Below, one piece after another: positions 47,838 through 56,283 of a stretch of DNA of 58,498 nucleotides (the stretch's first letter is position 1; every line of letters begins with the position of its first letter). Origin of the DNA: Oscillospiraceae bacterium (GTDB taxonomy: Bacteria > Bacillota_A > Clostridia > Oscillospirales > Oscillospiraceae); assembly GCA_021771675.1 (NCBI GenBank), contig JAETOP010000008.1, positions 1 to 58,498 of the forward strand, given 5' to 3'. The translations under genes and the position numbers were made by a program. The notes under the pieces were generated by a model that saw only the letters and a program-made list of their open reading frames with translations, had not been told where the DNA came from and ran no database searches.

Positions 47838-48974
47838 TCAGTTGTTTGCGGGAGATAGGAACACACTCCTCTCATACGCTTCAAAGTCGATGCACTGGAT
47901 ATTGACTCTGGGGCCGCATATCTGTTTCAACACATCCTCCTGGAAATCAAAACAGAACAGCGTCCCTGTTTTCCCATGCAGCTCCAGGGCAGTGTCAAAC
48001 CGTTTTATGCGGGGCATATCACAGGTGTAGGCGAACAGCACCGGAGAATCGCCGTCCATAGCATCGTTTTCCACGATCCAGTCAGGGCGGCAGGGAGCCA
48101 GATCCTGGGAGAGAATATCGTCCAGAACTGTCCGCTGTTCAGCGTCACAGAGCAGCTGCAAAATCAACTCTCCCTTGTGGTCGCTGGTCAGGTAGTAGAA
48201 GTGCTGGTAATTTCCATCCAGTACAAAGTAGTCCCGCTGTCCACCGCCATCATTCATCAGCGGAATCATCCGCTCCATATCCTGGCCGAACACGATGGCA
48301 CTCAACACAGCGTTCTGGTACTGGCCCGGGAGCCGGCGTTGACATAGCTCTGTCTGGAGCATGGCTTTGAGACGCATTTCCGCTTTGTACTCCCACTTCA
48401 TCGCAAAGGGGCCGGTGTTGTAGACAGTGAAAATGACACCATCGGTCAAAAGAAGGCCGGTCGAGCGGGAACCGCGTATCTTGACGGCCTGTGCGCCCAA
48501 GCCTTTTACCTCTCTGGAACTGTAGTAGGCGGGCCGGCTGATGTACGGAGCGGCGGCGGGCGGCGTAGGGCTGAATATGTCAGGCTTTTCCCAGGGGAAT
48601 ACAGAGACGTTGGCATTGAACATTGTCACCAGCACCTCGGCCATACGGTGGAGCCGCAGGCGGCGGGGGACTTCCGACTTCAACAAATTTGTCTCGGTAC
48701 TGCCGGAGAGATAGGGCAGGAACCGATCCGGCCACTTGTCCACCAACAGCTTTTTAGCCGTCGTGGTCAGCCGGAGCGCCCGCAGCCCATCACGATAGTA
48801 AGTCCGCAGGAGTTTTTCTCCTTTAAGCGATTTGAGGATTTTTTCCTGGTATGCGCCTGTACTGGGCAGACGGCTTACCTGGGCTGTGGGGAACTCGCCG
48901 GACAGAGCAGTGAATGTCAGCAGCAAATTTGCCAACGTGTCCTCGGGCGGTATCTGCTTACTGCCAGCAGCCAT
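47838..48974 (-). CDS. Hypothetical transfer-region protein with N-terminal winged helix
   Basis: The 378-residue protein opens with a winged-helix-like stretch (LLLTFTALSGEFPTAQVSRLPS, then KSLKGEKLLRTYYRDGLRALRLTTTAKKLL in short form) and continues with a mixed domain that has no known catalytic motif. Proteins with this start in ICEs are sometimes called replication-relaxation proteins, but I cannot confirm that. A DNA-processing accessory role fits its place before virD4 and after a non-coding spacer with inverted repeats (48975-49155). AGAGGTGG lies upstream of the ATG. Its end overlaps the extended virD4 N terminus. Confidence 0.55.
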   Translation of the reverse strand: MAAGSKQIPPEDTLANLLLTFTALSGEFPTAQVSRLPSTGAYQEKILKSLKGEKLLRTYYRDGLRALRLTTTAKKLLVDKWPDRFLPYLSGSTETNLLKSEVPRRLRLHRMAEVLVTMFNANVSVFPWEKPDIFSPTPPAAAPYISRPAYYSSREVKGLGAQAVKIRGSRSTGLLLTDGVIFTVYNTGPFAMKWEYKAEMRLKAMLQTELCQRRLPGQYQNAVLSAIVFGQDMERMIPLMNDGGGQRDYFVLDGNYQHFYYLTSDHKGELILQLLCDAEQRTVLDDILSQDLAPCRPDWIVENDAMDGDSPVLFAYTCDMPRIKRFDTALELHGKTGTLFCFDFQEDVLKQICGPRVNIQCIDFEAYERSVFLSPANN

Positions 48975-49155
48975 ATTGACACCACCTCTTTTCGCTGTTT
49001 TTTACCGTGGGTGCGTATAACTTCGGTATTTTTCATGCTGGCCCAGGGAGGGAAAATCCCCTGCCGCACAAGACTTTGCTGAAATTTACCGAGGGTCCCA
49101 AAACGGAAGCTTCAAAACAGCCCAAAATGGGACCCCTGTTTCGAGGGCACTTTTA
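48975..49155. other. Non-coding spacer with inverted repeats, possible cis-acting transfer site
   Basis: These 181 bases contain no gene. GGGTCCCA and TGGGACCC form an 8-bp inverted repeat with a 27-base centre near 49093-49135, and CAGGGAGGGAAAATCCCCTG near 49047 can fold on itself. The segment precedes the winged-helix gene at 47838. Spacers of this type often hold oriT or regulator sites, but no nic consensus was recognised. Confidence 0.45.
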
Positions 49156-49818
49156 CTACAAATCCGTGATGGACTGCAGCGCCGCCTGACGTTCCGCCAG
49201 CCACTTTGGGAAGTGCGCGCTGTCCATGATGGAAATTCGGGTGCAGTCCGCCTCGCCCAGCTCGGTGGTGTTGTAGGCGTCGCACAGCAGGCCGCTGTCA
49301 TCAGTCAAAATGAACGAGGCAGCCACATCCAGAAACTGCTTCAGCTCCAGATTGTCGTAGTCCCGCACCCGACGCTCGGGAAGATCCTGACAGTAGACAT
49401 GGGAGAAGCAGACCACGCAATGCTGGAGCCGGGGCAGAGGATGGCTCCTGGCATATTGACTCATTGCGGCGGTGAAAGGGTCCAGCAGGTATTCTGTACT
49501 CTGCCGCTGCTTCCGCTTTGGGAGCAGGCAGGGCAGCGTGATTTCCAGAACACCATCGTTCTCCTCCACCCTGATTCCCTGCATAACAGCGGCGGAGGTC
49601 AGATACTCCTCCTTTTTGATGTTGGTGGTGGAGTAGATCAGGTGCCTCAGCCGGCAGGCGATGTTCTCCGCCCGCAGCGCTGCGTCGGTGGACAGCACCT
49701 CGTAGTTATCGGGGTATCTCTGAATATCAGTGGTGTTCATGGCATAAAGGGCATTGGTCAGCCGGTTCAGATCGGCCAGAATGGATGTAATACGCTGGGA
49801 TAGAATCGCTCGGTTCAA
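49156..49818 (-). CDS. DUF6100-like ICE protein (TTG start)
   Basis: The 220-residue product starts at a TTG with GGAGG six bases upstream. The N-terminal half is helical (ITSILADLNRLTNALYAMNTTDIQRYPDNYEVLS) and resembles what I recall as DUF6100. The second half is a beta-alpha domain (RLQHCVVCFSHVYCQDLP) with a CVVCFSHVYC cysteine set. Function is unknown. It lies between the DUF5697-like gene and the spacer at 48975, in the core of the transfer operon. Confidence 0.6.
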   Translation of the reverse strand: MNRAILSQRITSILADLNRLTNALYAMNTTDIQRYPDNYEVLSTDAALRAENIACRLRHLIYSTTNIKKEEYLTSAAVMQGIRVEENDGVLEITLPCLLPKRKQRQSTEYLLDPFTAAMSQYARSHPLPRLQHCVVCFSHVYCQDLPERRVRDYDNLELKQFLDVAASFILTDDSGLLCDAYNTTELGEADCTRISIMDSAHFPKWLAERQAALQSITDL

Positions 49819-49833
49819 GACCGTCCTCCTTCC

Positions 49834-50355
49834 TTATTCTCTCTGATAGTATTGAACCTCCCCATCCGGGGAAACAGTGCAGTAGCCGCGGACATTGGGA
49901 ATCTCCAGCTCCGGAATCTGCTCCGGCTTGTCCACCAGAATCAGGTAGCTGGACGCCTCCTCCGCCGGGGTGGACAGGATGTGATTGATCAGCGTCTCTT
50001 TGCCGGACGCGGCATGGATGACCTCGTACACCTCGCCGTCCGCGAAAAAAATCAGCTTGGCGGGGAAATCGCCAACGGAGTGGAACTCCACTCGGTCGAT
50101 GAAGTCCGCCAGCACCCAAATCGCGGCCAGCATACCCTTGTCCACATCCTCGGCGCACTCCGGGGCGGCGCAGTACAGGCCGTCAATGTGCCAGATGCGC
50201 CCCTGCTTGGTCAGATAGGACAGAAGGTTCTGGACCTGGCTCCGTTTCCCGGGGTAGAGGCGGAGAAGCTGCTCCTCCATCAGCGCCCGGTACATGGTAA
50301 TATCACGGAGAATACTGGTGGCCTCCTGCCCGTAGATTTGTTCTCTCGTTTTCAT
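49834..50355 (-). CDS. DUF5697-like ICE protein with winged helix
   Basis: The 173-residue product begins with a winged-helix-like domain (ITMYRALMEEQLLRLYPGKRSQVQNLLSYLTKQGRIWHIDGLY, in part) followed by an alpha-beta domain (AIWVLADFIDRVEFHSVGDFPAKLIFFADG). This arrangement matches my memory of DUF5697. GGGAGG precedes the ATG at 50355. The repeat-rich spacer 50356-50572 lies directly upstream, which makes this small DNA-binding-like protein a candidate to bind it. Confidence 0.65.
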   Translation of the reverse strand: MKTREQIYGQEATSILRDITMYRALMEEQLLRLYPGKRSQVQNLLSYLTKQGRIWHIDGLYCAAPECAEDVDKGMLAAIWVLADFIDRVEFHSVGDFPAKLIFFADGEVYEVIHAASGKETLINHILSTPAEEASSYLILVDKPEQIPELEIPNVRGYCTVSPDGEVQYYQRE

Positions 50356-50572
50356 ATTCTGCCTCCCATACGTATCATTGCCGTATTATTGGCGTATTCC
50401 GGCGGTATAAATGCGGCGTTTATACGCACAGCAGAGACCTCTGTACGTATAAACGCCGCATCGCCGCCTTGAAAAGTTGCTTAGACGTATTCGTGGGGTC
50501 TTACAGTGGTATCGAAATTGGGAGACGTATCCGAAGCGTACCGCTGCCGTACTGCCGCCTCCCGAATACGCA
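50356..50572. repeat. 11-bp-phased CGTAY repeat arrays, candidate cis-acting transfer or control site
   Basis: No gene is present. CGTAT begins at 50371, 50382 and 50393, with GGTAT at 50404, exactly 11 bp apart. A second set begins at 50486 (CGTAT), 50497 (GGTCT) and 50508 (GGTAT). A third begins at 50526 (CGTAT), 50537 (CGTAC) and 50548 (CGTAC). All steps inside each set are 11 bp, one DNA turn, which points to side-by-side binding of a protein on one face. The sets flank a large inverted repeat at 50412-50460. Confidence 0.75.
50412..50460. repeat. 15-bp perfect inverted repeat inside the phased array
   Basis: TGCGGCGTTTATACG (50412-50426) and CGTATAAACGCCGCA (50446-50460) are exact complements. 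The 19-base centre can fold further through CAGAG and CTCTG. It would form a long hairpin or cruciform. There is no T-run on either side, so a terminator is less likely than a binding or processing site. Confidence 0.85.
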
Positions 50573-53503
50573 CTATCCCGCCTCCTGGCCCTCGGCCCGG
50601 TTCAGCAGCTCCTGAAGCTCCCGGCGGTCGGTAGTGATCAGCTCCTTCTCCATCTGGCTGCATTTGATCTCCACCGTCACATTATTGTTGTTGGTGCTAA
50701 TAAGCCCGCTGCCCCGCTCAAAGTGGGTGATCTCCATGACCTCCGCCTCGGAGAGATGGAGGATGGACTGAACGCGCTGGGCCTCCTCGTCCTCCAGGTT
50801 GAGCAGGATCTTTGTCTTGGCATTGTTGATGATACCCTTGCCGTATTTGCCATCCTCCAGAGCAAAGAAGTCGTTGAGGTCCTGGGTGGCGCAGATAGCG
50901 GAACCGCCGTAGCCTCGGATAATCTTGAAAATCTCCAGCACGAACTCAGCGGCCAGGCGGTTGCTGCTGGCCCCAATGAGCTGCCAACACTCGTCGATAA
51001 AGATGGCCTTCTCCACCGTCCGGTCCTCCTTGGCCTTGTCCCAGACGAAATCCAGCGCCACGAACATTCCCACCGTCAGCAGATCGCCGGTCAGCTCGGA
51101 GATGTCCAGCACGATGTACTTGTTGTCCAGGGATACATTGGTCTGCTGGTTGAAGGTCTTGGCGGAGCCGTTGACCAGTCGGTTGATGATGTTCGCCAGC
51201 CGCCGGGTGTCCTGGGACTCCTTCAGCACCTCGTACAAGTCTCCCAGCACCGGCATGGTGCGGTATTGGCCGGGGTGGTCGGGGTCATCCAAGGTGCTGT
51301 TCTCATGGGTGATACCCAGCTTGGCGTAAGTGCGGATCAGGGCGTCGTCCAGAAGCTGCCGTTCCTCATGGTTCATATCGGGAATGAGCAGGCTGAAAAA
51401 GATATGCAGCCGCTGGATCTTCGCCGCCAGCAGGGACTTGTCCACCCCGCCGGGGCCGTCCAGTAGCTCGTCCACCGATTTGTCCGCCCGGCGGATCTCC
51501 ATGACGTTGATGCAGTTTTTGGAGGCCGGGGATATCTGAATGAACTCGCCGCCGATGTTGGTGCAGGCCCGGTGGAACTCATGGCCTTTCAGCGGGGCCA
51601 CAATGAACACCTGTATCCCCTTCCGTCGCATCCGCAGAGCCATGAGCTGCATGGTGAAGGTCTTGCCCGCCCCGCTGGTGCCCAGGATCGCCATGTTGGC
51701 ATTCTTGTAAATGCGGGAGTCGAAGATGTCCACGATGATAAGGGAGTTGTTGTGCTTGTTCACCCCCAGCAGGATGCCGTTGTTGTCGCACATCTCATAG
51801 CTGGTGAAGGGGTAGCAGCTGGCCGCCCCCAGGGTCAGCACGTTCCGCTTGGACCGCTCATACAGCCGCCGCTCCAGGGATACCAGGGGTAGCGAGGACA
51901 AAAAAGCCTGCTCCTCGCAGAAGGAACAGGGCTGAATATCCATATCCTGACTGAGCAGCAGCTTCTTCATCTCGGCCACCTTCCACTCCAGGTCGTCCAC
52001 ATTGTCCGCCGTGATGGTAATGAGCAGATTCAGGTAGTAAAAGTCCTCGTTGTTGCTCAGGCCATCTTTGAGAAGATAGCCGCTGCGGATGGCGCTGTCC
52101 AGGTCGTCGAAGTCCGTGTTGGTGTCGCTGGTCTCCTTGATCTTGCTGCGGTTGATGCGCAGCTGCTGGCCCAGCTTCCGGATCATCCGGTCCTTGGGCT
52201 GGCGGGAGAGAAACATATCCATGTCGATCCCGTCCCCCGCGTTGACCAGCAGGGACAGCCAGCCGGCGGGCACCTGGGCCTTGTAGCCGTCCGAGGGTAC
52301 CAGCAGATAGGCGTAGTACACGCCGTCAATGCAGATATACCGTCCATGGGTCAGGTCAATGCGGGAGGGCGCGTAGAAGTCGTTGGATGGGATGGTATCC
52401 AGGGGCCTCCCGGCCACCATGTACTCAGCCAGCACCTCCTTGACCTTTTGGGGGAAGGGCTGCTCGTTGCTGGCCTGCCGACAGAGGATGTTATACAGAA
52501 TCTCGCAGGTGGCTTCATCCTCGTTTTCGTGGTTGATGACCTCGTTGCCGCACTGACGCAGGTAGTTGGCGGCGGTGCGGGCGGCGGTCTGGAGGGAGGC
52601 GATGGCCTCGGCCTCCTCCTGGCCCCGTTTCGTGCCGGGCAGCGGCTCATGCTCAAACACCAGGAAAAACCGCCGGGTGATGGCCTCTCTGGAGCCAAGC
52701 TGCTGGATCAGCCGCAGATAGTCCTCTTGCAGCTGGCGGCAGCGTTCGTCCGTCTCCTGGGCCAGCTCCCGGCGCACCGTATCCATGTGGCGGTTGATGT
52801 CCGCCCGCTTGGTCAGCACCTTGAACTGCACCTTGATTGGGGCAATCTTCAAGTAGCTGATAAAGGAGTAGATGATACTGCGCTGTTCCCGGGCGCTGCG
52901 GAGCAGGAAGTTGACCGGAACCACCTCAATCAGCTTGACATAGCGGTGGTCTCTGGTGTAGATGATGCCGTTGGCGACCTTCTCAATGGGGATGTAGTCT
53001 GCCAGAGGGTTGAGGGGCCGTACCTTTTCTTCCGGGTCCAGGAAGGTCTTGAACTGGTTGACCTTGCGCTCCTTCAAATCGACCTGGAACCGGCTGCGGC
53101 TTTTCAGCTGGGCTTCGTCCTCTCCGGTATCGGGAGCAGACTTTTTGTCCCGCGACCAGGTGGGGAGCATAGACAGCTCTTTGCCGTCCCTCCCCCTCGC
53201 AGGGGCATCCTGTGACAGCACGCGGCGGTTGCGCAGATAACTGAAGAAAAGCAGGATGAAGCCGGACAGGCTGCTTCCTCCGACTCCAATCAGAGCCAGG
53301 AGCACAAGGGGCAGAGCCGTCAGGCACAAAATGATGATCCGGGCCGTCAGGGAGAGGCCCAGGCTCATAACTGGCAGACCGACAGCGGCGCCCAGGATGC
53401 CGGCCTCAATGACGTTCCGGGTCTTGAACATTCCGCCCATCAGGGTGCCGCCCTCAATAAAATTGGGTGGGATCAGGTAGCTGTCCCGCTGTTCGTGTTC
53501 CAT
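50573..53503 (-). CDS. VirB4-like conjugation ATPase
   Basis: The 976-residue protein has an N-terminal membrane part (two helices within residues 30-90, like a fused PrgI/VirB3 subunit), a VirB4 N-terminal domain (YIPIEKVANGIIYTRDHRYVKLIEV, in part) and a C-terminal ATPase with Walker A ILGTSGAGKTF (near 605) and Walker B AIFIDECWQL (near 833). VirB4 powers assembly and substrate transfer in type IV secretion. AAGGAG lies ten bases before the ATG at 53503. It follows the secreted scaffold-like gene and precedes the phased-repeat spacer. Confidence 0.93.
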   Translation of the reverse strand: MEHEQRDSYLIPPNFIEGGTLMGGMFKTRNVIEAGILGAAVGLPVMSLGLSLTARIIILCLTALPLVLLALIGVGGSSLSGFILLFFSYLRNRRVLSQDAPARGRDGKELSMLPTWSRDKKSAPDTGEDEAQLKSRSRFQVDLKERKVNQFKTFLDPEEKVRPLNPLADYIPIEKVANGIIYTRDHRYVKLIEVVPVNFLLRSAREQRSIIYSFISYLKIAPIKVQFKVLTKRADINRHMDTVRRELAQETDERCRQLQEDYLRLIQQLGSREAITRRFFLVFEHEPLPGTKRGQEEAEAIASLQTAARTAANYLRQCGNEVINHENEDEATCEILYNILCRQASNEQPFPQKVKEVLAEYMVAGRPLDTIPSNDFYAPSRIDLTHGRYICIDGVYYAYLLVPSDGYKAQVPAGWLSLLVNAGDGIDMDMFLSRQPKDRMIRKLGQQLRINRSKIKETSDTNTDFDDLDSAIRSGYLLKDGLSNNEDFYYLNLLITITADNVDDLEWKVAEMKKLLLSQDMDIQPCSFCEEQAFLSSLPLVSLERRLYERSKRNVLTLGAASCYPFTSYEMCDNNGILLGVNKHNNSLIIVDIFDSRIYKNANMAILGTSGAGKTFTMQLMALRMRRKGIQVFIVAPLKGHEFHRACTNIGGEFIQISPASKNCINVMEIRRADKSVDELLDGPGGVDKSLLAAKIQRLHIFFSLLIPDMNHEERQLLDDALIRTYAKLGITHENSTLDDPDHPGQYRTMPVLGDLYEVLKESQDTRRLANIINRLVNGSAKTFNQQTNVSLDNKYIVLDISELTGDLLTVGMFVALDFVWDKAKEDRTVEKAIFIDECWQLIGASSNRLAAEFVLEIFKIIRGYGGSAICATQDLNDFFALEDGKYGKGIINNAKTKILLNLEDEEAQRVQSILHLSEAEVMEITHFERGSGLISTNNNNVTVEIKCSQMEKELITTDRRELQELLNRAEGQEAG

Positions 53504-53515
53504 ACAATTCGCTCC

Positions 53516-55174
53516 TTACATACGGTCTTTCCGCTTCGGCGGGGTGGGGAGCCGCTTGACGATCTCCTTCTGGTAGTCGATCTCGCCGTCCGGGGCCTTG
53601 AAGGGGGTCTTAACCACCGTATCAACGGCGTGTTGCTTATACCACGCCGCCCCATCCGCAGAAAACACCTTCTGATAATCCCCCTCCGGTCTGGAATACT
53701 GGTCCACATGGTACATGGCGAACTCAATTCCCTGGGGATGTTCCGGGGTCACTTCCCGGCCGGTGATGCGCCCGCCGCCGATCTCCACCTGGGAGAAGGA
53801 CACTTTTTCGGCGGCGCTTGCCCCCAGAGCAGTATGGCCCATGTAGGACTGGAGGGATTGAGCGGCCAAATCTCCGGTGATGGAGCCGGTAGAGCGCATA
53901 TCGCCCCGGGCCACCATGCCGATCACGTCATTGGCGAACTGCCCGCCGGACTGTAGGGAATGGGAGAAAACCGCACCGCCCAGGGTAGGCATACGGACAG
54001 GGAACATGCTGTGTGTACTTCGATGGACGTTTTCCACGCTTCGGGTATGGTTGACCGTATGGCTCTCGCTGATGCTGTCGCCCCCGCCGACCTGCCGGAC
54101 AGTCTCCGAATGGGCCTTTTCGCTGGAGCTGTGGACAACCTGCTCGCCGCCGGTCTGGATAACGCCGTCCTGCCGCAATACGCTGTCAGTCTGGCCCTCC
54201 GTCTGAATGACGCTGGAGGATTGGACTTCACCGCCGGCAAGAACCGTCTCTTCCTGCGGCACAGCCGGGGTGGGCGGGATTCCAACGTCTGGAGCTGGGA
54301 TATTATCCGCTGGTGTAACCGTATCTGCGGGAGCAGATGTCACAGGCGGAATATCGGTCCCAGTCAGAATAATTCCGTTTTCCTGGGGAGGAGACCCGGA
54401 GGAAATACCGCTGTCAACAGGCGCAGGCCCTACAGGAACCGTGTTGCCGGCAGGCGGAGCGCCGTTTTCCGTTTGAATCGGCGCGGCAGGCGGAGTATCG
54501 TTCCCGGTGAGGATGATACCTTCCTGCTGGATTGCACTGTCGCTTCTGGCTGTGCTGTCGGTATGGGAAACAGCGTCCGTGTGGACAATGCCGCCGGAAT
54601 GAACCGTGCTGTCGGTGTGGGCCTCCGAAGCGGACATCCTTTCGCTGGCGGTATGTACGGCAGCCGTCCCCTGCTTCTGGGCTGTGTGGACAGCGGAGGT
54701 CTGGGTGGTGGCGGTTTTGACTGCGCTGTTGGTGATATGCCGGCCAGCCATGCCAATCAAGCCGCCCTTGAAGAATCCGGCAGGCCCGGCAGAGCTGGAA
54801 CTACCTCCGGAAGCACCGCCCGATGCGGAGGCCCCAGAGCCGCGCCGCCCACCGCCAAGGATTCGGCCCGCGCCTCCGGTTGCCATTGTGACAGCCCGGA
54901 ATGTTACCATGGCGTCGGCCAGCATAGAACCTCCAGTACGGCCCACGTTGACGCCCAGGCTTGCCATGAAGCTGTCGATCTTCTGAGATACCTTCAAAAA
55001 GGCCACCGCACAAAGGAACCAGATCAGAACGTTCCCGGTGACAGCCTCCTTACTGGATGCCGCTACCGCAGCCTCTACCTCGCTTTCGTCGAGGGCAAGG
55101 GCCGGTACGCACAGGGCCGAAAGTATCAACACCGCAAGTACCGTAAGTTTCATAATCCTCTTGAATCTGCTCAT
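53516..55174 (-). CDS. Large secreted or membrane protein of the transfer channel with low-complexity middle
   Basis: The ATG at 55174, five bases after AGGAGG, gives 552 residues. It has a signal peptide or helix (VLAVLILSALCVPALA), a second hydrophobic helix (TGNVLIWFLCAVAFLKVSQ), a Gly/Ser-rich part, then a long middle rich in Thr, Ser, His, Pro and Ile with repeated short motifs (IILTGNDTPP, IILTGTDIPP; VHTASE, VHSGG). The C terminus is a compact domain (HPQGIEFAMYHVDQYSRPEGDYQKVFSADGAAWYK in part). It follows the VirB6-like gene and probably belongs to the channel. Length and repeats suggest a scaffold or adhesin-like subunit. Confidence 0.7.
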   Translation of the reverse strand: MSRFKRIMKLTVLAVLILSALCVPALALDESEVEAAVAASSKEAVTGNVLIWFLCAVAFLKVSQKIDSFMASLGVNVGRTGGSMLADAMVTFRAVTMATGGAGRILGGGRRGSGASASGGASGGSSSSAGPAGFFKGGLIGMAGRHITNSAVKTATTQTSAVHTAQKQGTAAVHTASERMSASEAHTDSTVHSGGIVHTDAVSHTDSTARSDSAIQQEGIILTGNDTPPAAPIQTENGAPPAGNTVPVGPAPVDSGISSGSPPQENGIILTGTDIPPVTSAPADTVTPADNIPAPDVGIPPTPAVPQEETVLAGGEVQSSSVIQTEGQTDSVLRQDGVIQTGGEQVVHSSSEKAHSETVRQVGGGDSISESHTVNHTRSVENVHRSTHSMFPVRMPTLGGAVFSHSLQSGGQFANDVIGMVARGDMRSTGSITGDLAAQSLQSYMGHTALGASAAEKVSFSQVEIGGGRITGREVTPEHPQGIEFAMYHVDQYSRPEGDYQKVFSADGAAWYKQHAVDTVVKTPFKAPDGEIDYQKEIVKRLPTPPKRKDRM

Positions 55175-55182
55175 AAAGCCTC

Positions 55183-55893
55183 CTAAAATGACAGCGGGTT
55201 GGCAATGAATGTCCCCACCATGCTGGTGAACAGCCGCAGACACCATGCGTTCATCAGAAGCAGGAATACCTGACCACCGAACATCCGGCACCAACTTTTG
55301 AAGATGCTGGACGTGGCCTGGGACGCGCCCATAGCAAAGGCCACTGGCGCTGTGTAGACCAGAACGCCCAGCAGCACATACCGCTCTGCCGCCTCGAACA
55401 GCAGCTTCAGATAGTTCCAGGCCAGAACCAGCACCAGAATCAAGACAATCAAGGTCACCGCGCCATTGGCACAGACGCCGATAATGGTGAGCAGGACCGA
55501 GTTGAAGCTGGCAAAGTCCAGGCTGGGGAGCGTGGAGGTGAGTATCCAGTCATAGGGCGTACCGCCGATGGTCAGCACCGTATCAACGATGGAATCCGCA
55601 TAGTAGGCCAGACCGATAAACAGGATGGCCCGGATGGTCAGCTTAACGGGGTCTTCCGCCTCCGCTCCTACGCCCAGGCCGTAGTTCTTGAACAGATTCC
55701 ACACCCAAAGCAGCAGAATCAGCCCAATAGCCAGAGCCACAAAGACGTTATACATCGTCTCTGCCGCTGGGAAGTAGCGCAGAAACACGGCCATATCACA
55801 GCCCAGAGCGCCCAAAACTGATGTGTTTATTAAATCCAGGCCGTGCATAACTTGTTCCGCGATCCATGCTACAATGCCGTCTAAAATGCCCAT
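55183..55893 (-). CDS. VirB6/TrbL-like polytopic channel protein
   Basis: This 236-residue protein has about five or six membrane helices (FVALAIGLILLLWVWNLF, AILFIGLAYYADSIVDTVL, AVTLIVLILVLVLAWNYLKLL, YVLLGVLVYTAPVAFAMG, MVGTFIANPL region) and a TrbL/VirB6-type arrangement. These proteins form the inner-membrane part of the DNA channel. The ribosome site is weak and the gene starts seven bases after the preceding stop, so translation is probably coupled. The ASQATSSIFKSWCRMFGGQ segment is typical of the family's conserved loop. Confidence 0.85.
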   Translation of the reverse strand: MGILDGIVAWIAEQVMHGLDLINTSVLGALGCDMAVFLRYFPAAETMYNVFVALAIGLILLLWVWNLFKNYGLGVGAEAEDPVKLTIRAILFIGLAYYADSIVDTVLTIGGTPYDWILTSTLPSLDFASFNSVLLTIIGVCANGAVTLIVLILVLVLAWNYLKLLFEAAERYVLLGVLVYTAPVAFAMGASQATSSIFKSWCRMFGGQVFLLLMNAWCLRLFTSMVGTFIANPLSF

Positions 55894-55899
55894 AGGCGA

Positions 55900-56283
55900 T
55901 TACGGCGCTGTCCACTGTCCGCCGGAGAAGAAAGGCGTGACATAGCTCATGATGAATCCCAGAGAGTTCAAGATGATCCAGGTGATGACGATGCGCTTCA
56001 GCCACGCCCGGGATTCATCCACTGTCCGGCCAGAGCGGGAGAAGTTCATCATCAGCAGCGCAACGGCGGCTGTCACAATGGCGGCGATGGTGGAAATGGC
56101 GAGAATCTGGGTGTAGACGTCCTTCATCACCTCGCTGGCCTTCGTCCAAATCGTATCAGCTGCGAAGGCCGGTTGACAGAGCAGCGTGGACGTACAGACA
56201 CCCAGATAGGCCATGAATGCGCCGCGTCCGGGATCAATCCTGCGCCGAGGGGTGTGCGGGGATGGCGTTTTGTCTTGTTTCAA
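55900..56283 (-). CDS. VirB2/TrbC-like two-helix protein of the transfer channel (TTG start)
   Basis: The 127-residue product starts at a TTG with an AAGGAGG site seven bases upstream. A basic start (RRRIDPGRGAF) leads to a signal-like helix (LGVCTSTLLCQPAFA), then two further hydrophobic helices (ILAISTIAAIVTAAVALLMM and IVITWIILNSLGFIMSYV) separated by a charged loop. This topology matches VirB2/TrbC pilin-like proteins of Gram-positive ICEs. It is the first gene of the long transfer operon after the leader at 56284-56434. Confidence 0.72.
   Translation of the reverse strand: MKQDKTPSPHTPRRRIDPGRGAFMAYLGVCTSTLLCQPAFAADTIWTKASEVMKDVYTQILAISTIAAIVTAAVALLMMNFSRSGRTVDESRAWLKRIVITWIILNSLGFIMSYVTPFFSGGQWTAP

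Noticed and set aside
50356..50572. CRISPR array
   Set aside because: The repeats are only 5 bp in 11-bp steps without spacers of 30 bp or so, and no cas genes are near.
53960..55186. Plus-strand frame of 408 codons
   Set aside because: It is antisense to the low-complexity scaffold gene, which has a signal peptide and good ribosome site.
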